A stretch of DNA of 64,000 bases from Clostridium fungisolvens (GCF_014193895.1 NZ_BLZR01000001.1:868001-932000); one strand, 5' to 3'. Shown: positions 46,401-56,269, counted from the stretch's first letter. Program-made: numbers and translations. The notes: a model not told the origin generated them from the letters alone.

Positions 46401-47369
46401 ATGTTGAAAGGAAAATCTGTAAAAAAGTTATTCTCAGCTTTATTAGTAACAGTATTGGCAGGCTCATTATCTTCAGTGAATGTAATGGCTAAGGAAAATA
46501 TTAAATCAAAAGAGGGGTTAGTAAATATAGGTGATAAGAGGCTAAATGCAAAGATAATGGGACATGGAAATGTATCTGTTGTGTTTGATTCTGGATACGG
46601 CGATGGACTGTATACCTACTCAGAAGACCCAACTTTTGAAACTTGGGGAACTGTCCAAGCTGAAATAGCTAAAAGGGCTAAAACAATCGCTTATGACAGA
46701 GCTGGGTTAGGATTGAGTGATGTAGGGCAGAACAGACCATCTTTAAGCGATGCAGATATAAATACTGCTATAAATGGCGGGGAAATACCGTTTGATATCT
46801 CTATATTTAATAAAGGTACAGGTAAAACAGCAATTGATAGGGCGAGAGACCTTCACGCACTTTTAGACAAAACAAAGGTAAAAGCTCCATATATATTAGT
46901 GGTTCATTCTATATCAATGCTAGAGGCAGTTGAGTTTGCAAAGCTTTATCCTAAAGATGTTGCAGGAATAGTAAGCGTAGATGGTTCTTGGGATACTGTT
47001 ACAGAAGATGCTGTTGCATGGGCTAAGGTTGAAATGCCAGAGATTATAGATCTATTCTTAGGACAATTTACTGCTGCAGATGGAACTTTAAGTGAAGAAT
47101 TACAAAGTGAACTTCAAGTTAGACATGCAGGAGATGTATTAAGAAATATTCCATTTACAATACTTCACCCATCAGATGAAGGCATGGGGGAAAGTTATCA
47201 AAACATGACTAATGAGAAAATGAAAGAGTGGACAAATTGGTCTAATTATTCAAAGGAAATATTAGTTCCAAATACAGGACATTATATCATGAAAGATAAT
47301 CCTCAGTATGTAATAAATGCAATCAATGATATGATCAAAATTGTTGAAAATAAAGGGAAATGTAAATAG
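46401..47369 (+). CDS. Secreted alpha/beta hydrolase with altered nucleophile elbow
   Basis: This 322-residue protein has a signal peptide (1-30, ending VNVMA-KE) and an alpha/beta-hydrolase fold. VVFDSGYGDG is the oxyanion strand, TIAYDRAGLGLSD is typical of haloalkane-dehalogenase/esterase relatives, and NTGHYIMKDNP carries the catalytic His. The nucleophile turn reads VHSISM instead of GHSxGG: Ser is present but both glycines are gone. The enzyme may therefore be weakly active or act on something unusual. It lies alone, with a terminator after it. Confidence 0.75.
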   Translation: MLKGKSVKKLFSALLVTVLAGSLSSVNVMAKENIKSKEGLVNIGDKRLNAKIMGHGNVSVVFDSGYGDGLYTYSEDPTFETWGTVQAEIAKRAKTIAYDRAGLGLSDVGQNRPSLSDADINTAINGGEIPFDISIFNKGTGKTAIDRARDLHALLDKTKVKAPYILVVHSISMLEAVEFAKLYPKDVAGIVSVDGSWDTVTEDAVAWAKVEMPEIIDLFLGQFTAADGTLSEELQSELQVRHAGDVLRNIPFTILHPSDEGMGESYQNMTNEKMKEWTNWSNYSKEILVPNTGHYIMKDNPQYVINAINDMIKIVENKGKCK

Positions 47370-47440
47370 GTTATAGAAATTAAGCAATTGGAAGATAAAA
47401 AGTAGAATAGGGTTTAGTGTTTAGATATACGTATTTATGA

Positions 47441-47490
47441 AAAAGCAAGAAGTTAATCTGTATTTCATATGATTAATTTCTTGCTTTTAT
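47441..47490 (+). terminator. Terminator
   Basis: AAAAGCAAGAAGTTAATC pairs with GATTAATTTCTTGCTTTT around 12 bases (one mismatch), ending in T-rich DNA. It follows the secreted hydrolase. Confidence 0.8.
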
Positions 47491-47719
47491 TTTGGATAAT
47501 TATATTTTGAACATGTTTAAGTATTCTTCCTTATTGCACAATAAATAAAATTAAATCACATTAGGAGCATATATGGCTATATGGAAAGAAATTAACCACT
47601 ATAAATCGTATAAATTCTTAAAGATATCTTAACAATTCCTTACAAACCACTCTAACGAAAATTTTATGGGTATAATAGGAAACATATTATGGAGTAAATT
47701 ATATTTTCGGAGGGGTAAT

Positions 47720-48721
47720 ATGAAATACAATGTTATGGGATTTAGTCAAGAAAAATTAATTGAGAAGGGGCTTGATCTTAAGGATGCAGCACTTTTAAGG
47801 TACCTAATTGACTTTATTGGTACTGATAAGATGAGGAAAGAAATTGTTGAAGGTGAAGTGTATTACTGGATCAAATATGATGGAGTAGTAAAAAAATATC
47901 CTATTTTAGGGTTTAATAATGTTGACAGTGTTTATAGAAGATTAAAGAAATTTGTCAGATTAAAAATTTTGAAGCACCTAACTATTAGGGCTAACGGTAC
48001 TTATTCCTACTATGCCTTTGGGGAGGATTATTTAGATTTAATTTCAAGCACTAGTCATGCTAAAGCTACAGGTAAAGAATATAGTCATAAAGTTAAAAAG
48101 AATGTAAGTAATAATTTAATTGAAAATAAATTTGAGATGGATGTGGACTTAAATAATGATTCAATTGAAGAGGAGCGCAAAGATAATAAAATCACTGTTG
48201 AAAAAAATATAGAAGGCACTTCTATTATCAACTCGGATGAAAAGTTCTCTATGGACGGATTGAAATTCTTAGGGGGTAAGGATAATAATCCTGCAGCGAT
48301 CGAATGGAAATACGGACCAAATAATTATTCTATTAATAATTATTCTATTAAAAATAATATATATAAAAAGAAAGATAAAGAAGATAAAGTAAAAGATAAT
48401 ATTATTAAACAGATTGTAGATTATCTTAATTTAAAAGGTAATATGAACTATAAACATACTAGTGCTATTACTATTAAAAATATAAAAGCAAGACTTAATG
48501 AAGGTTTTATACTTAATGATTTTTATAAGGTTATAGACAATAAATTTTTAGAATGGTATGAAACAGATATGGAAAGATTTTTAAGACCTGAAACTTTATT
48601 TGGTAATAAGTTTGAAGGTTATTTAAATCAAAAGCCTATCACAAAAAGAGATAATGAAAAATCCTTTGTCGCAGAAAATGAAAGCAGACCTAATGCTGGA
48701 ATGTACAAACTGCTAGACTAG
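47720..48721 (+). CDS. Phage-type replication protein with Phg_2220_C domain
   Basis: This 333-residue protein has an N-terminal winged-helix-like part (about 1-110: LKDAALLRYLIDF, WIKYDG, VYRRLKKFVRLKIL), a low-complexity Asn/Tyr/Lys linker (about 195-235), and a C-terminal domain with IVDYLNLKG, IKARLNEGFILNDFYKVID and RFLRPETLFGNKFEGYLNQ. That end is the 'conserved phage C-terminus' (TIGR02220) of phage and integrative-element replication proteins. The start at 47720 follows GGAGGGG. No integrase, capsid or other phage gene is near, so it is an isolated relic or an acquired gene. Confidence 0.75.
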   Translation: MKYNVMGFSQEKLIEKGLDLKDAALLRYLIDFIGTDKMRKEIVEGEVYYWIKYDGVVKKYPILGFNNVDSVYRRLKKFVRLKILKHLTIRANGTYSYYAFGEDYLDLISSTSHAKATGKEYSHKVKKNVSNNLIENKFEMDVDLNNDSIEEERKDNKITVEKNIEGTSIINSDEKFSMDGLKFLGGKDNNPAAIEWKYGPNNYSINNYSIKNNIYKKKDKEDKVKDNIIKQIVDYLNLKGNMNYKHTSAITIKNIKARLNEGFILNDFYKVIDNKFLEWYETDMERFLRPETLFGNKFEGYLNQKPITKRDNEKSFVAENESRPNAGMYKLLD

Positions 48722-48912
48722 AGATGAATACAAAATATTAATTGTATTATGAAAGTGTGTATTCTAAGGCCAGATTATTAATATAGTGAAATAAGCTACA
48801 AGTGGCATATTTCCTATATATTTATATAATTATTTGTTTTTATAAAGTTATAATTATTTAATTATAAAAATTTTTTTAGTTTGTAAGAAACTTAAGATTT
48901 AACAAAAATATA

Positions 48913-48963
48913 TACAAAATTCAAACTTCTATACAATAAATTATATATGTTAACAATTACAAT
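48913..48963 (+). promoter_or_regulatory. Three-part regulon motif, copy 1 (before esterase 49084)
   Basis: TACAAA at 48913, TACAAT at 48932, then GTTAACAATTACAAT at 48949, with the same 19- and 17-bp steps as the other five copies. The third part is the most divergent of the set. The first 10 bases, TACAAAATTC, equal those of copy 3. The rest of 48722-49083 is AT-rich without a gene. Confidence 0.6.
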
Positions 48964-49083
48964 AGATATCATAAGTTAAAAATACTGTTTAATTAGATAT
49001 CTAACATAAAGAAAGAGATAAAGTAATACAAATAATGTTTAGAACAGAAAAAATATAATTTTAATATTTAGGAGGAGTAGAAA

Positions 49084-50088
49084 GTGTTTAGTGAAAAATA
49101 TAGTCTGTGGAAGAAAGATCAATATAGTTACCCAGTAATGGGAAGTTTCATTCCTAACATGGTAAGTTACATTCATGACGAGGATAACAAGGTAAGACCA
49201 GCGGTGATAGTAGTGCCTGGTGGTGGATATGCCATGGTGTCGCCAACAGAAGGGGAAATTGTTGCATTAGAATTTTATAATAAAGGCTACAACACATTCG
49301 TTGTGACCTATACTACAAACTTACTAATGACTGAACCTCTAAGATTGCAGCCTTTAAGAGATCTATCTAAAGCAGTTATGGTTGTTAGAAAAAAACACGA
49401 AGAGTTTCATGTAGCTTTAGATAAAATAGCCATATGTGGATTCTCAGCCGGAGGACATCTTTGTGGAAGTTTGGCGGTTCATCATGGTATAAAGGAATTA
49501 TTGATTGATGGAGAATACGAAGGAATAAGCAATTGCCCTAATGCTGTAATATTATCTTATCCTGTTATTTCAACTGGGGAACAGGCACATAGAGAGTCAT
49601 TTATAGCATTATTAGGTAAAGATGCAACTAAAGAAGAATTAGAATTTATGTCTTTGGACAAGCAGGTTAAAAAGGATACTCCACCTGTATTTCTTTGGCA
49701 TACTGCAACGGATGAATTAGTACCGGTAGAAAATAATTATTTGTTTGCAGAGGCTTGTAAGGCACAAAAAGTAAATTTTGAACAACATATATTTGGAAAT
49801 GGAAGACATGGATTGTCTTTGGCAAATAAAGATTGGGCTACGAATAACTTTGGAGGGCAATATACTTTAGAACAATTTCTAGATACATTGGAGTTTTTAG
49901 TTAATAATAAAGTGGAGCTTCCACCACCATTTAACATGGCTGGGCAGCTTCCAGAAGGAGTAAATATTAGAGATGCAATATTACAGGGAATGAGTGAATT
50001 TGCACCAGAATCACAACCTGACGAAGGTATTGCAGTTTGGCCTATATTAGCGCATAATTGGTTAAAGAAGGTATTAAATATTGATTAA
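49084..50088 (+). CDS. Alpha/beta-hydrolase esterase (acetyl-xylan/feruloyl esterase-like)
   Basis: This 334-residue cytosolic hydrolase shows VVPGGGYAMVSP (oxyanion), the nucleophile elbow CGFSAGGHLCG, an Asp in HTATDELVP and a His in GRHGLS, the pattern of BD-FAE-type esterases that remove acetyl or feruloyl groups from sugars. A further C-terminal part of about 60 residues (PPPFNMAGQL to the end) is longer than usual. The start is GTG after GGAGGAG. It carries the regulon motif and is followed by a second esterase, so the two may deacylate imported glycosides. Confidence 0.82.
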   Translation: MFSEKYSLWKKDQYSYPVMGSFIPNMVSYIHDEDNKVRPAVIVVPGGGYAMVSPTEGEIVALEFYNKGYNTFVVTYTTNLLMTEPLRLQPLRDLSKAVMVVRKKHEEFHVALDKIAICGFSAGGHLCGSLAVHHGIKELLIDGEYEGISNCPNAVILSYPVISTGEQAHRESFIALLGKDATKEELEFMSLDKQVKKDTPPVFLWHTATDELVPVENNYLFAEACKAQKVNFEQHIFGNGRHGLSLANKDWATNNFGGQYTLEQFLDTLEFLVNNKVELPPPFNMAGQLPEGVNIRDAILQGMSEFAPESQPDEGIAVWPILAHNWLKKVLNID

Positions 50089-50221
50089 TGTACTTTTTGA
50101 TTTCAATTATTGATGTATAAAAGGTAGATGTGAAATAAAACTACAAATTGAAGGTACATTAGCGATTCTTTCATTGGCATATATTTATAATAAAAAAGTA
50201 TATTAAAAGGGTGAGAATGAT

Positions 50222-51337
50222 ATGAGAAAATATGAAGACATCGCAATTGAAAAACTTCAAAAAGAAACTAAAGTTATTGATAATAATGGCTTGAAGGTTA
50301 TTTTAAAACCAATTCCAGGAGAAGATAGGCCAGGATATTTGGATCCAGTAGAACTAGGCATTATGATGAAGCAAGCAGAAAATAATTCTAACCAAGAGAT
50401 GCCTGAAACAATGCCACCATTAGAAGTAATAATACCAATCATAAGGGATTCTATGGGGTTTCCAAACTATAATCTAAATACTGTTGAGATTCATACAAAA
50501 TATGAGGAGCTAACAGGAAGCGGTAATACAGTAGGATTATGGCACTATTATCCAAGAAAATCTGAGAAAACTAAAAATAAGCCAGCTCTAGTATTTTTTC
50601 ATGGTGGCGGCTGGATTGGTGGAAGTGTATACACCGTAGAAAATTTCTGTAAGCTTATAGCTGAATTAGCAGATGCAGTAGTGTTCAATGTTGATTATTC
50701 TTTAGCTCCAGAAAAGCCATTTCCAAACGGTTTGAATGATAACTACTACGCAGTTAAGCATATTTATGATAATGCAGAAGCTTACGGAATTGATCCAAAC
50801 AAAATTTCTGTTGGAGGGGATAGTGCTGGTGGTAACTATGCAGCAGCGGTATCTCTAAAATCAAAAGATTTAGGAGATACAAAGATAGCAATGCAGGTAC
50901 TTATCTATCCGGCTGTTACTATTGGAGAGGCTAAAGCAGAGGGGTATGAATGGAATGAGGATTTCTTTGAAGTATCAGAAGAGCATGGAGAAATCATCAA
51001 GAAAGGTTGTCTTGGACTTGGAAGACCAGGAAAAATTGAAGATGATTTGATGGCAGGATCATATATTGGTAATGCTCAAGATATCTATAATCCTTATATA
51101 AGCCCAATGGTTGCAAAATCACATGAAGGACTTCCAAAAACAATTGTAGCAGTGGCAGAATTTGATGGTTTAAGACTTCAAGGTGAGTTCTATGCAAAAC
51201 AGCTTAAGGAAGCTGGAGTAGATACAACCTGCTATCGCTATAAAGGTATGACTCATGCATTTATTGATAAATTAGGACATGTTGCTCAAGCAGAGGATTT
51301 ATGTATTGAGATAGCTAAGGCTATGAAGGAACTATAA
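50222..51337 (+). CDS. Alpha/beta-hydrolase, hormone-sensitive-lipase family esterase
   Basis: This 371-residue enzyme has the HSL signatures FFHGGGWIGGS (oxyanion hole) and GGDSAGGNYAA (nucleophile Ser), with Asp in AEFDGLR and His in GMTHAF. Acyl-ester hydrolysis is the family activity. It follows the other esterase by about 130 bp, and a terminator closes the pair. No regulon motif lies before it, so it probably depends on read-through. Confidence 0.85.
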   Translation: MRKYEDIAIEKLQKETKVIDNNGLKVILKPIPGEDRPGYLDPVELGIMMKQAENNSNQEMPETMPPLEVIIPIIRDSMGFPNYNLNTVEIHTKYEELTGSGNTVGLWHYYPRKSEKTKNKPALVFFHGGGWIGGSVYTVENFCKLIAELADAVVFNVDYSLAPEKPFPNGLNDNYYAVKHIYDNAEAYGIDPNKISVGGDSAGGNYAAAVSLKSKDLGDTKIAMQVLIYPAVTIGEAKAEGYEWNEDFFEVSEEHGEIIKKGCLGLGRPGKIEDDLMAGSYIGNAQDIYNPYISPMVAKSHEGLPKTIVAVAEFDGLRLQGEFYAKQLKEAGVDTTCYRYKGMTHAFIDKLGHVAQAEDLCIEIAKAMKEL

Positions 51338-51386
51338 GTATTAAAGCATAGTGCAAACAAAAAAAGTTTAAATCTTGATATTGATG

Positions 51387-51436
51387 AAAACTCAGACTAT
51401 CTAACCTTTATTTTGGGCAGAAAGTCTGAGTTTTTA
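51387..51436 (+). terminator. Terminator after the esterase pair
   Basis: AAAACTCAGACT and AGTCTGAGTTTT pair around 24 bases, ending in TTTTT. Confidence 0.75.
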
Positions 51437-51613
51437 TTAATTCTAATACTTCAATAAAATAATTTATATACTAAAAAATATAAATGGTACTATGAAATTT
51501 TTATACTATCAGATATAATGGAGTAAATTTTTTTATTTGCATAGTATAAAATCAGGATGGATACGGATATAAAATCTAAAAAATAACAGTTCAAAGAAGG
51601 AAGTGATATTATA

Positions 51614-52765
51614 ATGGACTTAGAAAAGAAACTTAGAGGGAAAATTACTATTTTACTTGTTTTAGCATTTGCACTATATATTGTATTTAACCATTGGGGT
51701 AATGTAATGGGAATGCTAAGCAGTGTATATGAATTGTTCTTCCCATTTATATTAGGTGGATGTATTGCCTTTATTATTAATATACCGGTTACATTTATAT
51801 CTAAAAAATTGTTGAAGCTTAAAAGGAAAGGCCATGGTAAAGTAATTATAAAATATAGCAGAGCCATCAGTATAGTGCTTTCCTGCTTTCTTATACTTGG
51901 AGTTTTAGCAGCAATTTCATCGATCATTATACCAAATATTATTGACACAGTTAAAATATTGCCAGCAGCCTTCGATAGTTCCACAATAGCATTTCAAAAC
52001 TGGCTTGACAGCAATACTTGGTTAGCTAATAATGTGATGAACCTAGTTAATAATATGGGCATAGATTGGAATCATATTTTTAACACTATAAAATCTACTG
52101 CATTTAATGGAGCTACTTCAGTTTTAATTTCAACTTTAGGCGCAGCAACAACCTTTGCAAGTGCTACAGTAGAATTCATATTAGCGTTTATATTTGCTAT
52201 ATACATATTGGCACAAAAGGAGAAATTAGGTATCCAGTTTAAAAAATTACTATATGCCTTCATGAAAAAAGAAAATGTAGATTCAATACTAGAAGTGTTA
52301 AATCTAACCAGTGAGACTTTTTCAAATTTCATCACTGGACAATGTACTGTTTCTGCAATTTTAGGAGTTCTGTTTTTTGTAGCTTTGATGCTTTTTAAGT
52401 TACCATACGCTCTTGTAGTTAGTATACTTATTGGATCTTTTTCAATTATCCCAGTTTTAGGTTCGGCAATCGGATGCATTTTAGGTGCATTTTTGATTTT
52501 AATGGTTTCTCCTATAAAGGCAGGTATTTTCTTATTTATTTTTATAGCAATCAAGCAATTGGAAGATAATTTGATTTATCCAAAGGTCGTGGGAAATTCA
52601 ATTGGACTACCTTCTATTTGGGTGTTATTTGCAATAACTTTAGGAGGAAAAACATTCGGAGTTCCAGGTATGATAATATTCATTCCTTTATGTTCAGTAG
52701 CTTATGTTTTACTTCGTAAAGAAGTAAATATTAGATTGGAGAAAAAAGCTTTAAAAATAAATTAA
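51614..52765 (+). CDS. AI-2E family transporter (PF01594-type permease)
   Basis: This 383-residue membrane protein has about eight helices. FPFILGGCIAFIINIPV, the amphipathic central part (about 110-180), and the C-terminal blocks SFSIIPVLGSAIGCILGA and QLEDNLIYPKVVGNSIGLPSIWVLFAITLGGK are diagnostic of the AI-2E/TqsA superfamily. Members export signalling molecules or exchange ions, and the substrate here is open. It stands alone before a strong terminator. Confidence 0.9.
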   Translation: MDLEKKLRGKITILLVLAFALYIVFNHWGNVMGMLSSVYELFFPFILGGCIAFIINIPVTFISKKLLKLKRKGHGKVIIKYSRAISIVLSCFLILGVLAAISSIIIPNIIDTVKILPAAFDSSTIAFQNWLDSNTWLANNVMNLVNNMGIDWNHIFNTIKSTAFNGATSVLISTLGAATTFASATVEFILAFIFAIYILAQKEKLGIQFKKLLYAFMKKENVDSILEVLNLTSETFSNFITGQCTVSAILGVLFFVALMLFKLPYALVVSILIGSFSIIPVLGSAIGCILGAFLILMVSPIKAGIFLFIFIAIKQLEDNLIYPKVVGNSIGLPSIWVLFAITLGGKTFGVPGMIIFIPLCSVAYVLLRKEVNIRLEKKALKIN

Positions 52766-52830
52766 GATATAGTATTTGTATATACTTATTTAATAGAGAA
52801 GAAAGAATAAATTAATACAATAAAACGATT

Positions 52831-52885
52831 ATAGGATATCTAGTTAAATATATTACTATTTAACTAGATATCCTATTTGTTTTTT
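52831..52885. terminator. Strong terminator between convergent genes
   Basis: Perfect 20-base arms (52831-52850 and 52857-52876) around TATTAC, followed by TTGTTTTTT. Confidence 0.9.
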
Positions 52886-52970
52886 CGTTCTTTTTTGCTA
52901 TCAGTATAGCATTAGGTAAAGATGGAGTAACCCCTAACATGGAGATGGAGCCAATTTAATAAGTTAGCCC

Positions 52971-54233
52971 TTATTTTTTATTATTTGATTGGTATAACAA
53001 TTTATATTCTTTGGGATTAATTCCAGTTATTTTTTTGAAAGTTTTAGTAAAATGACTTTGGTCGATAAAACCTAAAGGTGCATATATATCAGCTAGAGAT
53101 TTTTCACCAGTTCTTATCAATTTTTTAGCCTCTTCTATTCTTTCTTTTTGAATATACTCACTAATTGAAATACCAACCTCTTTCTTAAATAAGTGAGATA
53201 GGTAATTGGCATTCATTGATAGATGATCAGCAATTTGAGAAACGGTTATTTTTTCATATAAATGTTCGAACACATAGTTTTTACACTTTACTACATTAAT
53301 GGAGTAGTTTTCTGACCTTATTTTATGTACTCTTTCCGTATAATCAAAAAGAACTTTTCCGTATATCTCATTTATACCTACAATAGTATTACATTCTTCA
53401 ATAGCCTGGATATAGAAGTCACTGAGACTAAGTGCTAGTTCCCAGTCAAGGCCTCCTTCTATTGCAGCATGAGAAATAAGTGAAATAAAGCTAATAAAAA
53501 TATTCTTCTCATTTCTTAAAGGATTTTTTGAATGGACTCCTTTCTCGCCACCTACTGAATTAGACATTAGAAATTCTTTTAACTCTTCTACATTACCTTC
53601 CTTTATGTAGTTTAATAACTGAACCTCAAAGCCTTGAGAATGATGATAAACACTATCTCTTCTTTTTTTAGATTGTGAAATGTCAAAAGAATTTTTGTTT
53701 TCATAGTTAACATTAATAAGCTCACTGTAATTTTGAAGGTCTTCAAAATCCAATTTGTAGTTGTAAAGTTGATATAAAAGCAGTGAAACTAGCTCTAAGA
53801 AAGCAGTGTAGTCCATTATAACTACGTGATTATAATACTCTACTAAGCTTTTTTTAAACTTATGCTGTATATCGAATTCCTTAATTAAATTACTAATAGA
53901 TTTTTCATCAATTTCAGAGGAAAGTGTTGGACCAATTAAAATAGTACCAGTAAAAACGTCATTAATAATTATTTTAGAACAAAAAAAGTTCTCAAGATAT
54001 TTGGTGGTTTTTAGCCCAAAAAACTTATCAGAGTTACAAATATTGATTAGCTCGCTAAATATCTGATGCTTATCAGTATATAGAGGGTTCTGGCTATGTT
54101 CATATGAGTATTCAAATAAAACTTCTCCATTTACATCAAAAAAATAAATAGGTATATTTGATAGTCCAAAAATTTTTCTGCATATATATCTGATATCGTC
54201 AATTGAGGATAAGTTACTTCTTAATGCAACCAT
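52971..54233 (-). CDS. AraC-family regulator with PocR-like sensor, probable master of the 49-64 kb regulon
   Basis: This 420-residue protein has an N-terminal sensor (about 5-170) with IYFFDVNGEVLFEY and IIINDVFTGTILIGPTLSS, as in the regulator at 9202, a middle helical part, and a C-terminal double helix-turn-helix (ITVSQIADHLSMNANYLSHLFKKE and LADIYAPLGFIDQSHFTKTFKK, ending NPKEYKLLY). AAGGAGG precedes the ATG by 7 bases. It is divergent from the chemoreceptor at 54521, which carries the regulon motif, and it is the only regulator among the motif-bearing genes. I infer that it binds the motif. The second HTH carries APLGF where most have A..VGF. Confidence 0.88.
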   Translation of the reverse strand: MVALRSNLSSIDDIRYICRKIFGLSNIPIYFFDVNGEVLFEYSYEHSQNPLYTDKHQIFSELINICNSDKFFGLKTTKYLENFFCSKIIINDVFTGTILIGPTLSSEIDEKSISNLIKEFDIQHKFKKSLVEYYNHVVIMDYTAFLELVSLLLYQLYNYKLDFEDLQNYSELINVNYENKNSFDISQSKKRRDSVYHHSQGFEVQLLNYIKEGNVEELKEFLMSNSVGGEKGVHSKNPLRNEKNIFISFISLISHAAIEGGLDWELALSLSDFYIQAIEECNTIVGINEIYGKVLFDYTERVHKIRSENYSINVVKCKNYVFEHLYEKITVSQIADHLSMNANYLSHLFKKEVGISISEYIQKERIEEAKKLIRTGEKSLADIYAPLGFIDQSHFTKTFKKITGINPKEYKLLYQSNNKK

Positions 54234-54408
54234 TTATAGCCTCCTTAGAATAACGTATATAAAAGCTTTAGTTTTCAATCGGTACAATACAGTTATTGTA
54301 AATATGTATCAAAATTATAACATAAGAATTTGAATTGAGTAAAAGTAAATTGAAATTATATTTAAATTAAAAAATTACCACTGAAAAATAAATATTAAAC
54401 AATCTATA

Positions 54409-54459
54409 TACCAAAACATATGAAATGTACAATGAAAAAAGTTTGAAAACCTTTAAAAT
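54409..54459 (+). promoter_or_regulatory. Three-part regulon motif, copy 2 (before chemoreceptor)
   Basis: TACCAA at 54409, TACAAT at 54428, GAAAACCTTTAAAAT at 54445. A TTTAAA within the third part and TAAGAT at 54476 form a -35/-10 pair 18 bp apart. Confidence 0.75.
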
Positions 54460-54520
54460 GATTTATGAAAATACTTAAGATAATTAGGTATTCATTTAAA
54501 TAACAAAAGGGGAAATTAGA

Positions 54521-55996
54521 ATGGAGAGAAGTATGACAAGTGTACATGTAGATAAAGTTAACAAAATCTTATTTGGAGTACTATGGATTATTTTTATTGT
54601 AAGTATATCTATTAATGTGAGTATTCATAATAATGCTTCAGTGTTTAGTGAGATAGTACTATTTACTATTTTATTGACAGCTACAGTTTTAGTATTAAAA
54701 AAAGGTAATAAAAATCTAATTCGTAATATTATTTCTCTAGGATTTTTATTCTATTTAACTGTAGCAACTATTAATGCAACTAGTGATTCAAGAATTACAT
54801 ATATGTATAGTTTTATTTTCTTTATTGTATTTATAACCTTGTATTTTGATACGAAATTTTATGCATTACTTGCAATAGTTGTAGATGCATTGTTAACTGG
54901 AATGGTGTTTTACATTCATGATTTTTTTGTAGTACTTGCACCATTTTTATTAATTATATTTACGTCAATAACCCTTTATTTTGTAACAAGAAATGGAAGC
55001 AATTTAATTAATGAAGCTATAGAAAAAGAAGAGAAGGCACAGGAGTTGTTGTTAGAACTTAAAGAAACAATGAATATAATAAAGGGCAATACAACTTCTT
55101 TAAATTCAGATATTATTGAGTGCAATAATAACTTAATGTCAGTAAAAGAAGGAAGTAACGGTATTACAGTAACCTCAGAGGAAGTAGGGAAAAGTGTAGT
55201 TGCCCAAACTATAAGTATAAGTGATATTTGCAGTATGATTAATGAAGCAGATAACAAGATGGTAGAAACAATAGAAATAGTAAGTGATATTAAGGATAGA
55301 TCGGCAAAGGCGAATATTGCCGTTTCACAAGGTGCACACAATATAGATGATATGAGTAAACAAATAATTATTATTAATTCAGCGGTATCGGAATCACTAG
55401 CTACAGTACTTGAGCTTGAACAAAGCATGAATGAAATAAATAAATTTCTAGATAGTATAACTCAGATATCTTCTCAAACCAATTTATTGGCCTTAAATGC
55501 AGCAATTGAAGCTGCAAGAGCAGGAGAACAAGGTAAAGGCTTTTCCGTAGTAGCAGAAGAAGTAAGAAAGCTAGCAGAACAAAGCTCGGAAACAGTAGGA
55601 TTGATAAATTCAATAATCAATAATATAAAAAGTAAGACCAGAACAGCATTAAAGGAAGTTGAAGAAGGAAGTCTGGCAATTAAATCTGGCGAAATGATTG
55701 TGAAACAAGTTAGTGATAGTTTTAAAAATATAGAAAAAACTTTTAAAGACATTGATGAACGTATAGATTCAGAGACTAGAATATTTGAAACTTTTACAAT
55801 GATTTTTAAGAATACACGCCAGGAAATAGAGGCTGTATCAAGTATATCAGAGGAACACTCTGCAGCAATAGAGGAAATGCTAGCAACAATTCAAAATCAG
55901 AATAACAACATAAGCAATATATTTGAGCTTATAGGTCAGATTAAAGAGTCAAGTGAAGTCCTTGAAAAAATGGCTAATAGAGAAAGTAATATTTAG
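54521..55996 (+). CDS. Methyl-accepting chemotaxis protein with integral membrane sensor
   Basis: This 491-residue chemoreceptor has six tightly spaced membrane helices (about 17-160) with almost no outer loop, then a coiled coil with a methyl-accepting signalling domain. The hairpin tip shows TNLLALNAAIEAARAGEQGKGFSVVAEEVRKLAEQS, the CheA/CheW contact. There is no Cache or four-helix ligand domain, so it must sense something within the membrane, an internal signal, or a transporter. It carries the regulon motif, tying it to the glycoside genes. Motility towards the substrate is an inference. Confidence 0.92.
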   Translation: MERSMTSVHVDKVNKILFGVLWIIFIVSISINVSIHNNASVFSEIVLFTILLTATVLVLKKGNKNLIRNIISLGFLFYLTVATINATSDSRITYMYSFIFFIVFITLYFDTKFYALLAIVVDALLTGMVFYIHDFFVVLAPFLLIIFTSITLYFVTRNGSNLINEAIEKEEKAQELLLELKETMNIIKGNTTSLNSDIIECNNNLMSVKEGSNGITVTSEEVGKSVVAQTISISDICSMINEADNKMVETIEIVSDIKDRSAKANIAVSQGAHNIDDMSKQIIIINSAVSESLATVLELEQSMNEINKFLDSITQISSQTNLLALNAAIEAARAGEQGKGFSVVAEEVRKLAEQSSETVGLINSIINNIKSKTRTALKEVEEGSLAIKSGEMIVKQVSDSFKNIEKTFKDIDERIDSETRIFETFTMIFKNTRQEIEAVSSISEEHSAAIEEMLATIQNQNNNISNIFELIGQIKESSEVLEKMANRESNI

Positions 55997-56049
55997 TCAA
56001 GAATATTAGGGATGACAAATTTTAAATTATATCAAACACTATTTATTAT

Positions 56050-56092
56050 ACCTATAGTACTACAGTAATGTAGTATTATAGGTGTTTTTTTG
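56050..56092 (+). terminator. Terminator after the chemoreceptor
   Basis: ACCTATAGTACTACA and TGTAGTATTATAGGT (one G-T pair) around GTAA, followed by GTTTTTTT. Confidence 0.9.
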
Positions 56093-56269
56093 CACTAATA
56101 TAATCAACCCTAGACTATAAGTTAATTTAAAATTTTTTATTTATGAGTAAGTATAAATAGTGTCAAATTAGGTAAATATCAACTGAATCTATATGTAAAC
56201 TAAATAAATGAAAAAATCTAAATAACTCTTAAAATATAAAAAAATTATTTAATATAAGCAAAAGAAATG

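Noticed and set aside
50174..50186. TTGGCATATATTTAT as a sigma-54 promoter before the second esterase
   Set aside because: The -24 GG is present but the -12 GC element is missing at the required distance.
50100..50221. Regulon motif before the second esterase
   Set aside because: TACAAA and TACATT are 13 bp apart rather than 19 and there is no GAAAAC part.
51490..51984. Minus-strand open frame over the start of the AI-2E permease
   Set aside because: Antisense shadow; the plus-strand frame matches the permease family along its length.
54234..54330. Copy of the three-part motif before the AraC gene 52971 (auto-control)
   Set aside because: TACAAT and GAAAAC occur on the minus strand but with 18 bases between them instead of 11, and no first part is present.
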